Source: Cytobacillus citreus
GTDB lineage: Bacteria; Bacillota; Bacilli; Bacillales; Cytobacillaceae
DNA length: 64,000 bases
Assembly (NCBI RefSeq): GCF_018343665.1
Contig: NZ_JAGYPM010000005.1
Span: forward strand, 1-64,000
Direction: 5' to 3'
The first letter of the stretch is position 1. Each line of letters starts with the position of its first letter. A model generated the notes under the pieces. That model was not told the origin of the DNA, searched no databases, and was given only the letters and a program-made list of their open reading frames with translations. Positions 36,088 through 45,605 of the stretch are shown here, piece after piece. Position numbers and translations under genes: made by a program.

Positions 36088-36803
36088 TTTATCACTTCAA
36101 TTCCATGAAAATATTGACCAGCCACCATCTTTATCTCCCTCTCCATTGCTAGTGGAAAAACTGCGATAAAGCAAGTCGACGGGCCTGAGGATTTATGAAT
36201 ATCCACATTTGTCATTATTTCGGTTCCATCAAATGATTGATTAGAAAATAAGCGATTGATTTCTGCAAGAATGCCTTTCGAGCCGACTGGCAAAAGAACT
36301 GCACCCTTCATATTACAAAGGCATTTAAATAGAGCCAATGGGGTAATTTCTGCAGCCTTTTCCACGACCTCATCACCAACTAATGGAGCGCCAATAACTG
36401 CAAGCTTTGTTTTCTCCGAATAAAGAAGTGGATCAAGCAAAAATCCGTTATTCTTTTTGCCAAGAACTGTTATACCCAGTGCAGACTGCACGAGGGTAAA
36501 ATTACTTTCTGTACTGCCGTTAATCTGGATTCCTTCGAGTCCTAACTCGTCTATTCCTTGTTTTATTCCGTTTAACAAAAGAGACCAAGCGTATTCCCCG
36601 CAAAAGTTCTGCACCGTAATCGCAAATGGCTGTGCACCTGCTGCCATACATTCCATCACCGCTACTCGAAAACAGTAATAGGCAACCGTTTCATAAGGGA
36701 CATGGACAACATCCATGTCCCTGGACCCGATTGCCCCACTGTTGTCGCTTGCTATCACGATCGATTCTTCTCCATTAAAAGGGATGATTAATACATCCCT
36801 CAT
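36081..36803 (-). CDS. cblS: CblS, alpha-ribazole kinase
   Basis: 240 aa, related to the N-terminal half of AIR synthase/PurM-type ATP-binding proteins (SDNSGAIGSRDMDVVHVPYE, MECMAAGAQPFAITVQNF, LAVIGAPLVGDEV). In Listeria and Geobacillus the CblT/CblS pair takes up alpha-ribazole and phosphorylates it, bypassing CobT. The pairing with a small S-component-like transporter (36800-37294, ATGA overlap) inside a cobamide operon supports this call. GAGG is 8 nt before the ATG. Confidence 0.8.
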   Translation of the reverse strand: MRDVLIIPFNGEESIVIASDNSGAIGSRDMDVVHVPYETVAYYCFRVAVMECMAAGAQPFAITVQNFCGEYAWSLLLNGIKQGIDELGLEGIQINGSTESNFTLVQSALGITVLGKKNNGFLLDPLLYSEKTKLAVIGAPLVGDEVVEKAAEITPLALFKCLCNMKGAVLLPVGSKGILAEINRLFSNQSFDGTEIMTNVDIHKSSGPSTCFIAVFPLAMEREIKMVAGQYFHGIEVIKC

Positions 36804-37294
36804 CGATTCATCCTCGCCTTAGAAAGCATTGGTGTAACCAATCGGGACAATCGTGGAATAAGAATTAACGCAATCACCGTATTCAAAACAGACCCTATTA
36901 ATAATGATGGAACAATAGAAAGATAGAATGCTTTACTCATTAAAAACATAAATGGAAGCGGTGCTGCAAACGAATTCCCAAGAACAAATACTACTCCAGC
37001 CTGCCACCTTTTTCCGTTCTTATACAGGACGGCAAAAACAAAAGCTAAGATTGCCATCTCAATGGCAACAATCCCATGAAACGGCCCCATTGGCATTCCG
37101 CCAATTATCGCTGAAAGCAAATGTCCCATAGCGCCAACAACTGCACCAGCTGGCCCTCCTAAAAGAGCCGCTGCAAGCATTGCTGGAAAGGCATCTAAAG
37201 CCACACTGCCAATAATGGCTGGGATCTTTATAGCAGCACCAACAGCAGTAAGTGCTACTAACAAACCAACCAAAGCCATTTTCATGCTTTTCAT
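36800..37294 (-). CDS. cblT: CblT, alpha-ribazole transporter (ECF S-component type)
   Basis: 164 aa with five or six membrane helices. The small-residue-rich stretch DAFPAMLAAALLGGPAGAVV and SAIIGGMPMGPFHG are typical of ECF transporter substrate-binding (S) subunits. No energising ATPases lie in the operon, so it would use shared ECF modules or work alone. It is next to CblS. Start at 37294 with GGAGG 8 nt upstream. Confidence 0.8.
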   Translation of the reverse strand: MKSMKMALVGLLVALTAVGAAIKIPAIIGSVALDAFPAMLAAALLGGPAGAVVGAMGHLLSAIIGGMPMGPFHGIVAIEMAILAFVFAVLYKNGKRWQAGVVFVLGNSFAAPLPFMFLMSKAFYLSIVPSLLIGSVLNTVIALILIPRLSRLVTPMLSKARMNR

Positions 37295-37879
37295 TTACTT
37301 ATCCTCCTTGCGCTTCCCTTCACGAAATACCTTCGCACTGCGGACATATTCAACATCCTTTTCATTGAGGCGGAAATTAATAACCCTTGCTAAAGCAAAG
37401 AAATAATCTGACAGTCTATTTAAATAGGTTTGAGCAGCTTCTGAAATTTCCGGATCCGCTTTCTTTAAGGAAACAACTAATCTTTCCGCTCTTCTCGACA
37501 CAGTACGGGCAATATGAATCGAAGCAGCAGCAGGAGTCCCTCCAGGCAGAATAAATCTCTCTAGCTTCGGCGCTTCTTCAATAAAAGCATCAATTTTCTT
37601 TTCTAAATAATCTACTGATTCCTGCGTTAATTTCAACTGGCGGTCCTTCATAACATTGGCTAAGTCGCCGCCGCAATCAAATAATTCATGTTGAATTTTT
37701 TCCAAGTCATCTAAAATATCTTGAAATTTCTCTGAATCAAGCTGAGTCATGGCCTGGCCAACGAAGCAATTCACTTCATCTATCGTTCCATACGCTTCTA
37801 CTCGAATATCATCCTTTTCCACTCTGCCGCCAATAATGCTTGTTTTCCCTTTATCCCCTGTACGTGTGTAAATTCTCAT
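37295..37879 (-). CDS. PduO-type cob(I)alamin adenosyltransferase
   Basis: 194 aa from ATG 37879 (GGGG 8 nt upstream; the ATG two codons earlier is too close). PduO/CobA2 family: N-terminal TRTGDKGKTSIIGG ATP loop, YGTIDEVNCFVGQA, FILPGGTPAAASIHIARTVS and RRAERLVVSL with the catalytic-site arginines. It adds the adenosyl group to reduced corrinoids, needed before CbiZ, CbiB or CobU can act on them. Abuts cblT. Confidence 0.93.
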   Translation of the reverse strand: MRIYTRTGDKGKTSIIGGRVEKDDIRVEAYGTIDEVNCFVGQAMTQLDSEKFQDILDDLEKIQHELFDCGGDLANVMKDRQLKLTQESVDYLEKKIDAFIEEAPKLERFILPGGTPAAASIHIARTVSRRAERLVVSLKKADPEISEAAQTYLNRLSDYFFALARVINFRLNEKDVEYVRSAKVFREGKRKEDK

Positions 37880-37892
37880 CGTCATTACCCCT

Positions 37893-38330
37893 TTATTTTA
37901 TTTTTTGGCTAATGCCATACCATATGAGTTCCACTCTGTCTGCAGTGCGTGCGATATCTTGATAGGCCCAGCCCGTCATATCACGCCATTTACGTTCTTC
38001 GGCATGCATAGGGACAATTCCTTTCGATATATCCGTCCCTATTAAAATAACCTTCCTGTTCCCATCCTTATTTTCCCATTCAAGCCATGAAGATAGGAAC
38101 AAACGCCATTTTTCCCGAGCCTGACTGACTTCGTATTGTGCAGCCAGATCCTTTATCCATACCTCGATACCTTCAAGAATGACCATTGGGTCTTCTACTA
38201 AAACAGGATTCACCAAAACCTGTTCTTTTTCATAAAAAGAAATCCATAAATGATTCGAATCCTTTAATTGATAATATTCCTTCACCCATTTAGATTTTCC
38301 ATTAAAGGAACCTCCCGTAACAAAGTGCAT
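37893..38330 (-). CDS. Second CobU/CobP-like nucleotide-binding protein
   Basis: 145 aa, shorter than CobU (about 180-195). P-loop GGSFNGKSKWV at 6-16. The C-terminal half keeps the CobU pattern VILIGTDISKGIVPMH and RTADRVELIWYGIS. The histidine region used as guanylyl acceptor in CobU (RRHQ in the other copy) is not evident. It may be a kinase-only paralogue or a salvage-specific partner. The start overlaps cobC by 49 nt. A full CobU is encoded at 40501-41079. Confidence 0.7.
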   Translation of the reverse strand: MHFVTGGSFNGKSKWVKEYYQLKDSNHLWISFYEKEQVLVNPVLVEDPMVILEGIEVWIKDLAAQYEVSQAREKWRLFLSSWLEWENKDGNRKVILIGTDISKGIVPMHAEERKWRDMTGWAYQDIARTADRVELIWYGISQKIK

Positions 38331-38887
38331 CTGTCTCCACTCCTTAAATCATCCAATTTCCAGACGAGTTCAAAGCCTTGTCCATGAGCAACCTTCCACG
38401 CCCAGAAATCTTTTTTCTCTGGTGCATATTTCGTTAATAAGTATCGAATGACGCCGCCATGTGTGACAATAGCAGCTTTTCTCACCGTAGATGCCATGAT
38501 TCTCTCCATTACTTTCAAGAAGCCGTGCTCTACCCTTTCAGAAAACTCGGTAAAGGATTCTCCATTAGGAGGTTTAAAGGAAAACGGCGCAGAAAGCCAA
38601 TTCTGATAATCTAAATCATCCTTAAGCTCTTCATATGTCTTTCCTTCCCAGAGCCCAAAGTTCATCTCACGAAATTCACTAAGCATTTCGGCGCTGGAAT
38701 CTGGGAACATCATTTTTGCCGTTTCAAGACATCTTCCTAAATCACTTGAGAACAGATGCTCATAGTTACATGATGCTCTTGGCACTTTTTCACAAAGCGG
38801 CGAATCCGTCCAGCCAAGATAAGCATGACGCTGATTTGCTTCCGTTAGCCCATGGCGAAATAATGCCATAACCACAAGGTCATCCAT
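38282..38887 (-). CDS. cobC: Alpha-ribazole / adenosylcobalamin phosphatase CobC
   Basis: 201 aa histidine phosphatase. RHGLTEANQ carries the catalytic histidine, SDLGRCLETA the arginine, and VTHGGVIRYLL the second histidine. Placed between cobS and the CobU-like gene, it should remove the 5'-phosphate left after CobS. The ATG has GGAG 8 nt upstream and lies inside the end of cobS. Confidence 0.85.
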   Translation of the reverse strand: MDDLVVMALFRHGLTEANQRHAYLGWTDSPLCEKVPRASCNYEHLFSSDLGRCLETAKMMFPDSSAEMLSEFREMNFGLWEGKTYEELKDDLDYQNWLSAPFSFKPPNGESFTEFSERVEHGFLKVMERIMASTVRKAAIVTHGGVIRYLLTKYAPEKKDFWAWKVAHGQGFELVWKLDDLRSGDRCTLLREVPLMENLNG

Positions 38888-39642
38888 AGCAGCAGCTCCG
38901 TTCCTTCTACACTTGCTCCAAGCACATCTCCTGTTAACCCGCCAAACCAGCTAATTATTTTCCTTTGCAAATACAGCAAGGCTAATACGGAGAGGATTAT
39001 AAAGAAAAGGATCCCCCCTACCACATCCACTTGCATCATAGAAGTAATGCCCAGCAAGATTATGATATAGATAGGATAGATGAAAAGTGTCCTTTCATTA
39101 GACGCCTCTTTAAACATCGTGCCCAAGCCTTCTTTTTTAGCTGCCTTCACCGTAAGAAGCAGCACCCCCATGACCATCTTGCTGAAAAAAGGCAGAAATG
39201 CAATGAGGACATAAGTAATTGGATGCATAAGCTGGATAATCTCATAAATAAATAAAAAACGGGCGCTTAACAAAACAATGACAGATAGTACACCGAACGC
39301 TCCTGTTCGCGGGTCGCTCATAATTTCTAGCCTTTTGCTTTGATCGCGATAGGAAAAGAATGCGTCACTTGAATCCATCCACCCATCCAGATGAATACCG
39401 CCTGTTAAAACAATACCTGCCAGCCAAACAGCAAATGCTGCTGTTAAATCAGAAAACGGCGTCCAGTGAAGAATGAAATAGAGGATAAATGAGTAAATTC
39501 CACCCTGGATTAGGCCAAGTAAAGGAAAGATTTTGATTGCTTTTTCAAGATGAGCACGATCCATTGGAAGTTCTAAAGGAATCGGAATCGAAGTGAAAAA
39601 CTGTAGATTGATAAGTAAACCTTTAATCCACTTCATCTGCAT
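38845..39642 (-). CDS. cobS: Cobalamin-5'-phosphate synthase CobS
   Basis: 265 aa membrane enzyme with six or seven helices. Signature [20 protein letters not shown] (about 80-99) and [16 protein letters not shown] follow the CobS pattern. It joins AdoCbi-GDP (from CobU) to alpha-ribazole phosphate (from CblS). The start may be ATG 39642 or 39636; the latter has better spacing from GGGG. Overlaps cobQ by 20 nt. Confidence 0.93.
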   Translation of the reverse strand: MQMKWIKGLLINLQFFTSIPIPLELPMDRAHLEKAIKIFPLLGLIQGGIYSFILYFILHWTPFSDLTAAFAVWLAGIVLTGGIHLDGWMDSSDAFFSYRDQSKRLEIMSDPRTGAFGVLSVIVLLSARFLFIYEIIQLMHPITYVLIAFLPFFSKMVMGVLLLTVKAAKKEGLGTMFKEASNERTLFIYPIYIIILLGITSMMQVDVVGGILFFIILSVLALLYLQRKIISWFGGLTGDVLGASVEGTELLLWMTLWLWHYFAMG

Positions 39643-40504
39643 TGCCCCATTTATTCATTATTTCTTTCAGCTTCTCCCAATCGAGATGCTTCAGCAACCT
39701 GCCGGCAAGCTCATCATACTTGCTATCCTCTAATTCACTTGGAAAGCTATATAAATCTGTCCGTTCTTTCTCAGCATCCTGCGGTTTTGATAATGAGTCC
39801 TCTTTAGCAATCATATGATTTTCGATATAGGGGAGAACGCCAATCACAGGAATGCCCGTTCTTTCCTCGATCCATCTGACCCCATCCGCGAATAAATCTG
39901 GATGACCGCGGAATTTGTTAATAATGATCCCCTGTACTCTTTGTCTTTCTTCTATCGTAAACAGCTCCAGTGTTCCAACGATGCTCGCGAAGACACCGCC
40001 TCTCTCAATATCAGCTACTAAAATCACCGGAACATCAGCCATTTCAGCTACCTTCATATTGACAAGCTCTTTATCTTTTAAATTGATCTCAACTGGACTT
40101 CCCGCACCTTCCATGACAAGCAGTTCATAGTCCATAGATAATTTCTTAAGAGCGATTTCGATAGCCTGAATCCCCTTTTCATAAAACGATTCTCGATAGC
40201 TCTTTCCGGAAATCGTTTCCATGGACTTTCCGAGGAAAACAACTTCTGATTGATGATCCACTCTCGGTTTTAGCAAAATAGGATTCATCCATTCATTTGC
40301 GATTGTCTTTGCTGCCTCTGCCTGAATCCCTTGTGCTCTGCCTATTTCTTTCCCATCCTGAGTAACATATGAAAAATTACACATATTTTGTGATTTAAAG
40401 GGAGCTACACGAAATCCTTCATTGGCAAATGCTCGGCAAAGAGCGGTTGCAATAAGGCTTTTGCCTACATCTGATGCCGTCCCTTGAATCATAATCCCTT
40501 TCAT
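39623..40504 (-). CDS. CobQ-like cobyric acid synthase lacking the glutamine amidotransferase domain
   Basis: 293 aa against about 500 for CobQ/CbiP. Residues 1-225 are the dethiobiotin-synthetase-like ATPase: [71 protein letters not shown] and [16 protein letters not shown]. The next 200 residues normally form the class I amidotransferase with a GxCGGxQ cysteine; these are missing. The final 40 residues ([20 protein letters not shown]) match the normal C-terminal tail of CobQ, so the gap looks like a clean internal deletion. It keeps frame and normal overlaps with cobU and cobS. Confidence 0.85.
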   Translation of the reverse strand: MKGIMIQGTASDVGKSLIATALCRAFANEGFRVAPFKSQNMCNFSYVTQDGKEIGRAQGIQAEAAKTIANEWMNPILLKPRVDHQSEVVFLGKSMETISGKSYRESFYEKGIQAIEIALKKLSMDYELLVMEGAGSPVEINLKDKELVNMKVAEMADVPVILVADIERGGVFASIVGTLELFTIEERQRVQGIIINKFRGHPDLFADGVRWIEERTGIPVIGVLPYIENHMIAKEDSLSKPQDAEKERTDLYSFPSELEDSKYDELAGRLLKHLDWEKLKEIMNKWGNADEVD

Positions 40505-41079
40505 GCTCTTTCGATTCCTTTCATCAGGAGTGGAATGCCAGCCTCGACGAGAAAAGCTTGATATGCTTTTGCTACAATATTTCGATGAAGCTGAGCTAGC
40601 ATTTTTCCATAAATATAGACTAATTCACGATCTCCAAGCGGTTCGTATACGACTTCATTACTAACGATAATAAAATGATGACATTTTTGGGCTATCTGTT
40701 CAATTCCCTCCATAATGGATGCCATCACTTGCTTTTGAAAATCAGGACTCTTCCACATCTCATCCTGACTGAAAAATTCATTGTTTAATAGAGTCGTTAA
40801 ACAATCCAGCAACACAATATCCTTGCTTTGAAACGTATGCCTTAGTTTCGTTAATTCGACAGGCTGCTCCCATGTTGTCCAGTTAAGACCACTCTCAAGA
40901 CGATCATTTTGATGTCTCCGTATTCTCTCTTCCATCTCTGGATCGCTCGACTGGCCTGCTGCAATATAATGAAGCTGACCATCTATTTCTTGAGCGTAAT
41001 CAGCAGCAAGCTTTTCTGCAAAACTGCTTTTCCCACTGCGTACTCCCCCGCTAATAAAGATTAAAGACGATTCCGCCAT
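40501..41079 (-). CDS. cobU: Adenosylcobinamide kinase/guanylyltransferase
   Basis: 192 aa. P-loop [15 protein letters not shown] at 11-25. The guanylylated histidine is in [11 protein letters not shown] (about 50-60). [14 protein letters not shown] is the Walker-B-like strand and [17 protein letters not shown] the C-terminal motif. It phosphorylates AdoCbi and makes AdoCbi-GDP. It overlaps cobD at its start (GGAGG 10 nt upstream) and cobQ at its stop (ATGA). Confidence 0.93.
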   Translation of the reverse strand: MAESSLIFISGGVRSGKSSFAEKLAADYAQEIDGQLHYIAAGQSSDPEMEERIRRHQNDRLESGLNWTTWEQPVELTKLRHTFQSKDIVLLDCLTTLLNNEFFSQDEMWKSPDFQKQVMASIMEGIEQIAQKCHHFIIVSNEVVYEPLGDRELVYIYGKMLAQLHRNIVAKAYQAFLVEAGIPLLMKGIERA

Positions 41080-42137
41080 TCCTCCACCGCCTCCATCAAT
41101 CGATCATTTTCATTCGGGCTTTTTATAGCAAATCGAAGCCACCTGCCTTGTAATCCAGGGAAATTCATCGTATGCCTTGGAATGATTCCTTTTGTAATTA
41201 AAAACTGAAAAAGCGGCATTTGGTCACCAATGCTCGGATCCTTTAATAAATAAAAGTTCACTCGTGAAGGGGACACAACAAATTCCTTTTCTTTGTAAAA
41301 GTAGAATAGCCTTTCCCTTTCGTTCTGAATAAGATTTCTTGTTGCCTTAATATGGGCATCACTTTCGATGCACCATTCACCAGCACTTAATGCAAGTGCG
41401 TTCACGCTCCAATGCGGCTGAGCGGCAGCTAGTTGAGCAATGATGGTAGGATTCGCCATCAAGTAGCCAAGTCGCAAGCCTGGAATAGCAAACATTTTTG
41501 TCATGGATCGGATGACGATCAGATTTGAGAATTCTTGAATGTATGGAATGATGGATTCATATTCAGAAAGAAAATCGTAAAAAGCTTCATCTATAATGCA
41601 AAGACAATCTTGTCTCTTACATTCTTTGATCAATTCGATAAGAGTTGATTTAGAGTAATAGACTCCGGTTGGATTACATGGATTACATAGGAATAAAGCA
41701 TCTTTATTGCCAAGCTTAGCTGCTAGCTCTTCTATTTCTAATTCCCAGTGACCGGGCACTAGCTGATGATAATCGACAGCACAGCCATTCACCATGCACG
41801 CTTCTTCATATTCTGAAAAAGCTGGCTGCACAATGAGCGCCCTTTTTCCTGCCAGCATTCTTCCGATAAGAGCAATAAGCTCTGCTCCTCCATTGCCAAT
41901 TAATATATGACTTTCTTCGATCTTTTCCTTTTCAGCAAGCTTTTTCTTCAGCTCATATCCTAATGGATCTGGATAATCTGAAAGAGCGAAAAAAAGCTGA
42001 TCCCATTTCTCCTTTAATACAGGCGGAGGACCAAGAGGATTAATATTTGCACTGAAATCTATCTTTTGATCAGGCATAGGAAGCTTTAATGCAGAGAATA
42101 AATATTGCGGGTTAGATCCATGTGCGGGCCAATTCAA
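41061..42137 (-). CDS. cobD: L-threonine-O-3-phosphate decarboxylase CobD
   Basis: 358 aa PLP enzyme of the aminotransferase fold. DFSANINPLGPPP at the start, LIGNGGAELIALIGRML, LCNPCNPTGVYYSKSTLI, CIIDEAFYDFL, and the PLP lysine in RSMTKMFAIPGLRLGYL. It makes (R)-1-amino-2-propanol phosphate for CbiB. A TTG start at 42137 overlaps cbiB by 26 nt. A histidinol-phosphate aminotransferase is less likely given the operon. Confidence 0.9.
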   Translation of the reverse strand: MNWPAHGSNPQYLFSALKLPMPDQKIDFSANINPLGPPPVLKEKWDQLFFALSDYPDPLGYELKKKLAEKEKIEESHILIGNGGAELIALIGRMLAGKRALIVQPAFSEYEEACMVNGCAVDYHQLVPGHWELEIEELAAKLGNKDALFLCNPCNPTGVYYSKSTLIELIKECKRQDCLCIIDEAFYDFLSEYESIIPYIQEFSNLIVIRSMTKMFAIPGLRLGYLMANPTIIAQLAAAQPHWSVNALALSAGEWCIESDAHIKATRNLIQNERERLFYFYKEKEFVVSPSRVNFYLLKDPSIGDQMPLFQFLITKGIIPRHTMNFPGLQGRWLRFAIKSPNENDRLMEAVEEWRNRL

Positions 42138-43077
42138 TAAGCATCCCTCCTATCCATAATAATATTAAAAAGATCGGAACGGTCCGTGTGACAATTGTAT
42201 TCGTTTTAAGGATATGCGCTTTTTCCAGCAGGACGAGCGAATCTCCCATTGTAGCTCGATTGGAAACGATGCCTTTATAATAATTGACGCCGCCGAGTTG
42301 AACACCTAGAATGGCCGCAACTGCGGCTTCTCCCCAGCCAGAGTTCGGACTCGGATGCTTTTTGGCATCACGGAATACAATTTTCCAAGCTTCTGCTGAG
42401 GGCATGTGAGCAGGCCGACTGCTTATAAGTATACAAAAGGATGTCAGTCTGCTCGGAATCCAATTAACGACATCATCAAGTCGTGCAGACGCAAAGCCAA
42501 ATTCTTTATATTTCTCATTTCGATAGCCGACCATGGAATCACATGTGTTAATCGCTCTATACATGATCGCTAAAGGAGCACCACCGATGAACGCCCAGAA
42601 TAAGGGAGCAGTTATCCCGTCACTCGTATTTTCAGCGACCGTTTCAACGGTTGCCCGCACCATTTCAGGCTCATCCAACCTATCTGTATCTCGGCCGACA
42701 ATGTAAGAAAGCTTTTGCCTAGCCTCTTTTATATTTCGCTTTTTCAATGGCTCATAAATCGTCAGGGCAGCCTCCTTCAGGCTTTTTTGTGCAATTGTTG
42801 TTGAAATGAGGATCGCTTCCATGAAAATCCCTGCCAAAGGATGAATCCAATAAAAAATACCGATAAGAAGCGAAGCAATGCTTCCTGCTACGAGCAAAAC
42901 CGTTACTAGCATAAATATTCCTTTTATTTTTTTCATGCTGCCCTTATTTAAGCTTTGATCCAGCTTATATATCAAAGAGCCCATCCATTTAACAGGATGA
43001 GGCCAGTGTGGAGGATCGCCAACAAAAAGATCAATAATAACCGCAATCGTTAAAGCGAGAAGGTGATTGGTAATCAT
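42112..43077 (-). CDS. cbiB: Adenosylcobinamide-phosphate synthase CbiB
   Basis: 321 aa membrane protein. Conserved DLFVGDPPHWPHPVKWMG (about 16-33), ETVAENTSDGITAPLFWAFI and YRAINTCDSMVGYRNEKY. It attaches aminopropanol phosphate to cobyric acid. The CbiZ domain upstream supplies cobyric acid and CobD supplies the aminopropanol phosphate, so the three form a short salvage route. ATGA overlap with the preceding gene. Confidence 0.95.
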   Translation of the reverse strand: MITNHLLALTIAVIIDLFVGDPPHWPHPVKWMGSLIYKLDQSLNKGSMKKIKGIFMLVTVLLVAGSIASLLIGIFYWIHPLAGIFMEAILISTTIAQKSLKEAALTIYEPLKKRNIKEARQKLSYIVGRDTDRLDEPEMVRATVETVAENTSDGITAPLFWAFIGGAPLAIMYRAINTCDSMVGYRNEKYKEFGFASARLDDVVNWIPSRLTSFCILISSRPAHMPSAEAWKIVFRDAKKHPSPNSGWGEAAVAAILGVQLGGVNYYKGIVSNRATMGDSLVLLEKAHILKTNTIVTRTVPIFLILLWIGGMLIELARTWI

Positions 43078-44543
43078 AACGTCACCCTTTTTTTACTCTT
43101 CTGAACCGCTTCAAGCGTGCATTCATATACACCTTTGCCAATCAATTTTCCTAGCGCGGTAATGGTTCCAGCATATTCTAGCTTTTTTCCTCTCTGAGTA
43201 GATGCAATTAATATGCTATCTGTGGACGTTCCTGTCGCAATCGTACCTGTTACTGCGTCCTTCACACCTTGGTCTTGCAAAGCTTTAGCTTTTGCTTCAG
43301 TTGCCGTCATAATGCTTTGTATAAAGGCTACTTCCGTCAATTCACCACTGACAAAAATCCACGTATTAATCGTACCAGGTATCATATGATAGGCGTGCTG
43401 TTCACTTCTCGCGGCATCAATCGCATTGCCTACACCGGCAGTTACGATGATAAAAACAGCAAAGTTCTCTTCTTTATAATGCTGAAAGCATACATCCTCC
43501 AGCATAACCGCTGTCATCATGCCAACCGTTTCTCCAGGTTCAAACCCGTGGACCTTTAAATAATCCTGCATTTCCTTTCGATGATCGCTGCAATCATAGT
43601 CCTTATCCACATGACGATTCACAAACATTTGGTTCCAGCCTACTCCGGAACCGACTACACCAGATGACATTGTCCGAAGCGGAATGGGCGACCTAAGTAC
43701 AAGCCTTTCATTTGAACATTCAAGATAGCTTTCATCAATACAATAGAAATCTTTTTTCTCATCCGTATCTTCTGGAAGCAGTACCATCTGCGGTGCAGGC
43801 ACTTTGGGATGAGGATGCTTTTCAATTTTTGTATTGTAGACATTTCGAATACGATCTTCTCTTAAAACCTCATTTGGTGTGTGCTTGATATTAATTTCAC
43901 CATTTTCTAATAATAGAAGCCTATCACAGTATAAGCCCGCGAGATTAAGATCATGGAAAATCGAGATAACAGTTAGTCCACGATTCCTCGTCCAGTCTTT
44001 TAACATATCAAGCAAGTCCTTCTGAAAAGAAAGATCGAGATGATTGGTCGGTTCGTCAAGCAGCAGGATTTCTGGCTCCTGTGCAAGTGCTTGGGCTAAA
44101 TAAACCCTCTGCCTTTCCCCCCCAGACAGCTCATGGATATAATGGTTTTCAAACTGGGTAACGCCCGTTTGCTCCATCGCTTGCATAACGATTTGTTCTT
44201 CCTCATGGGACCATGTTTGGAACCAGCCCTTTTGATGGGCATATCTGCCAAGTGAAACCGTTTCCTTTACAGTATAAGAAAAACTTTGGATGGAATGCTG
44301 CGGGAGCACAGCAATAATTTTCGCTAATTCCTTTGGTGTATAATCTTTTAATGACTTTTCTATAAGCTCAATTTTTCCACTGCTATATGGCAATATGCCG
44401 CTAAGCATTTTCAGCAGAGTCGTTTTGCCGCTGCCATTCGGACCTAAAATCCCAAATAGCTCGCCTTTTTCTATTTCAAAGGATACATTCTTAATAATGG
44501 AATCACCGGAATATCCACCAGTTAATTGTTGGACGCTAAGCAT
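43074..44543 (-). CDS. BtuD-CbiZ fusion: cobinamide ABC ATPase with adenosylcobinamide amidohydrolase
   Basis: 489 aa. Residues about 1-235 are an iron/B12-type ABC ATPase: Walker A GPNGSGKTTLLKM, Q-loop LPQHSIQSF, signature LSGGERQRV, Walker B ILLLDEPTNHLD. Residues about 270-489 are CbiZ: SPIPLRTMSSGVVGSGVGW, AVFIIVTAGVGNAIDAA, GTINTWIFVSGEL and TGTSTDSILIAS. CbiZ cuts the aminopropanol or incomplete nucleotide arm from AdoCbi or pseudocobamides to give cobyric acid. The fusion links import and remodelling on the inner side of BtuC. Confidence 0.93.
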   Translation of the reverse strand: MLSVQQLTGGYSGDSIIKNVSFEIEKGELFGILGPNGSGKTTLLKMLSGILPYSSGKIELIEKSLKDYTPKELAKIIAVLPQHSIQSFSYTVKETVSLGRYAHQKGWFQTWSHEEEQIVMQAMEQTGVTQFENHYIHELSGGERQRVYLAQALAQEPEILLLDEPTNHLDLSFQKDLLDMLKDWTRNRGLTVISIFHDLNLAGLYCDRLLLLENGEINIKHTPNEVLREDRIRNVYNTKIEKHPHPKVPAPQMVLLPEDTDEKKDFYCIDESYLECSNERLVLRSPIPLRTMSSGVVGSGVGWNQMFVNRHVDKDYDCSDHRKEMQDYLKVHGFEPGETVGMMTAVMLEDVCFQHYKEENFAVFIIVTAGVGNAIDAARSEQHAYHMIPGTINTWIFVSGELTEVAFIQSIMTATEAKAKALQDQGVKDAVTGTIATGTSTDSILIASTQRGKKLEYAGTITALGKLIGKGVYECTLEAVQKSKKRVTL

Positions 44544-44546
44544 GCT

Positions 44547-45605
44547 TTATCCTCTTCTTTCCCTTCTTCTGTTCATTAAAATGATCGCAAATGCAGGTGC
44601 CCCAATAATTGCTGTAATAACGCCAATTGGCAGCTCTGTTGGAGAGATAATCGTTCTTGCTACAAGATCTGCGAGAATTAAGAACCCGCTTCCTGTTAAG
44701 ATGGACAATGGCAATAAATGCTTATGGTCCGGTCCCCATAGCAATCTAGTCAAATGCGGGATGACAAGGCCAACAAATCCAATAGTTCCTGAAACAGCTA
44801 CAGCTGCTCCTGTTAAAATCGAACCTGCTATCAAAATCATCATTTTTCTTTTTTGCACATTTACACCAATATGCTGAGCCCTTTCTTCTCCAAAGGACAT
44901 TGCATTCAATTCATTACTATTTAGTATTAGTATAACTGAACCAATAATAAAAAATGGGAGAATAATTTTAATATAATCCCAGCCTCGCATGGAAACACTA
45001 CCAAGTAGCCAGCCGATAATTTGCCTCAATTCCTCGCCGGTTAACGCAATCATGAGGGAAATTAAAGCCCCTAGAAAGGAGCTAAAGATAATCCCGGTTA
45101 AAATAATCGTCTCTACCTTCATCGAACGGTCAATTTTTCGAGCAAAAAGCAAGACTAAGAATATCGTGATAAATGAAAAAAGGATACTTAATAATGGCAA
45201 TGTAAATAAGCCCAAATACGGAATGGAGAGACCGAAGAATAAAGTAATAACAGCCCCCACTGAGGCACCTGATGATACGCCAAGTGTATACGGGTCTGCG
45301 AGAGGATTTCTTAATAAACCCTGGAAAGCGGCTCCCGCTATTGCGAGAGACGCTCCAACCAGCCCTGCCAGTATGACTCTTGGCAGTCTTATATTCATAA
45401 CAATATTTGAATACATAGAATCAATTTGTTCATTTGGTGATAGACGGAAAATTTCTGTACCAATAATCTTTATGATATCTAAAGCCGGAACAGAAACTGT
45501 TCCGATTGAAATCCCAAGCAGCATCGCGATCACTAAAAAAGCAGCTGCAAGTATATAAGCAAAAACTTTATTATTTAAATGTTTCCGGGTAAATCGCTTT
45601 TGCAA
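44547..45605 (-). CDS. btuC: BtuC-type corrinoid ABC permease
   Basis: 352 aa, nine or ten helices in the FecCD/BtuC fold: MNIRLPRVILAGLVGASLAI, FQGLLRNPLADPYTLGVSSG, IGWLLGSVSMRGW, and TIGFVGLVIPHLTRLLWG with the cytosolic ATPase contact loop. A TTG start (45605) has GGAG 9 nt upstream and overlaps btuF by 35 nt. The substrate assignment rests on the riboswitch and neighbours; alone it could be a siderophore permease. Confidence 0.9.
   Translation of the reverse strand: MQKRFTRKHLNNKVFAYILAAAFLVIAMLLGISIGTVSVPALDIIKIIGTEIFRLSPNEQIDSMYSNIVMNIRLPRVILAGLVGASLAIAGAAFQGLLRNPLADPYTLGVSSGASVGAVITLFFGLSIPYLGLFTLPLLSILFSFITIFLVLLFARKIDRSMKVETIILTGIIFSSFLGALISLMIALTGEELRQIIGWLLGSVSMRGWDYIKIILPFFIIGSVILILNSNELNAMSFGEERAQHIGVNVQKRKMMILIAGSILTGAAVAVSGTIGFVGLVIPHLTRLLWGPDHKHLLPLSILTGSGFLILADLVARTIISPTELPIGVITAIIGAPAFAIILMNRRRERRG

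Noticed and set aside
44989-45558. 189-codon frame opposite btuC, and others opposite phnI, cobQ and ddl
   Set aside because: Antisense shadows of well-supported genes; no ribosome sites and low-complexity composition.
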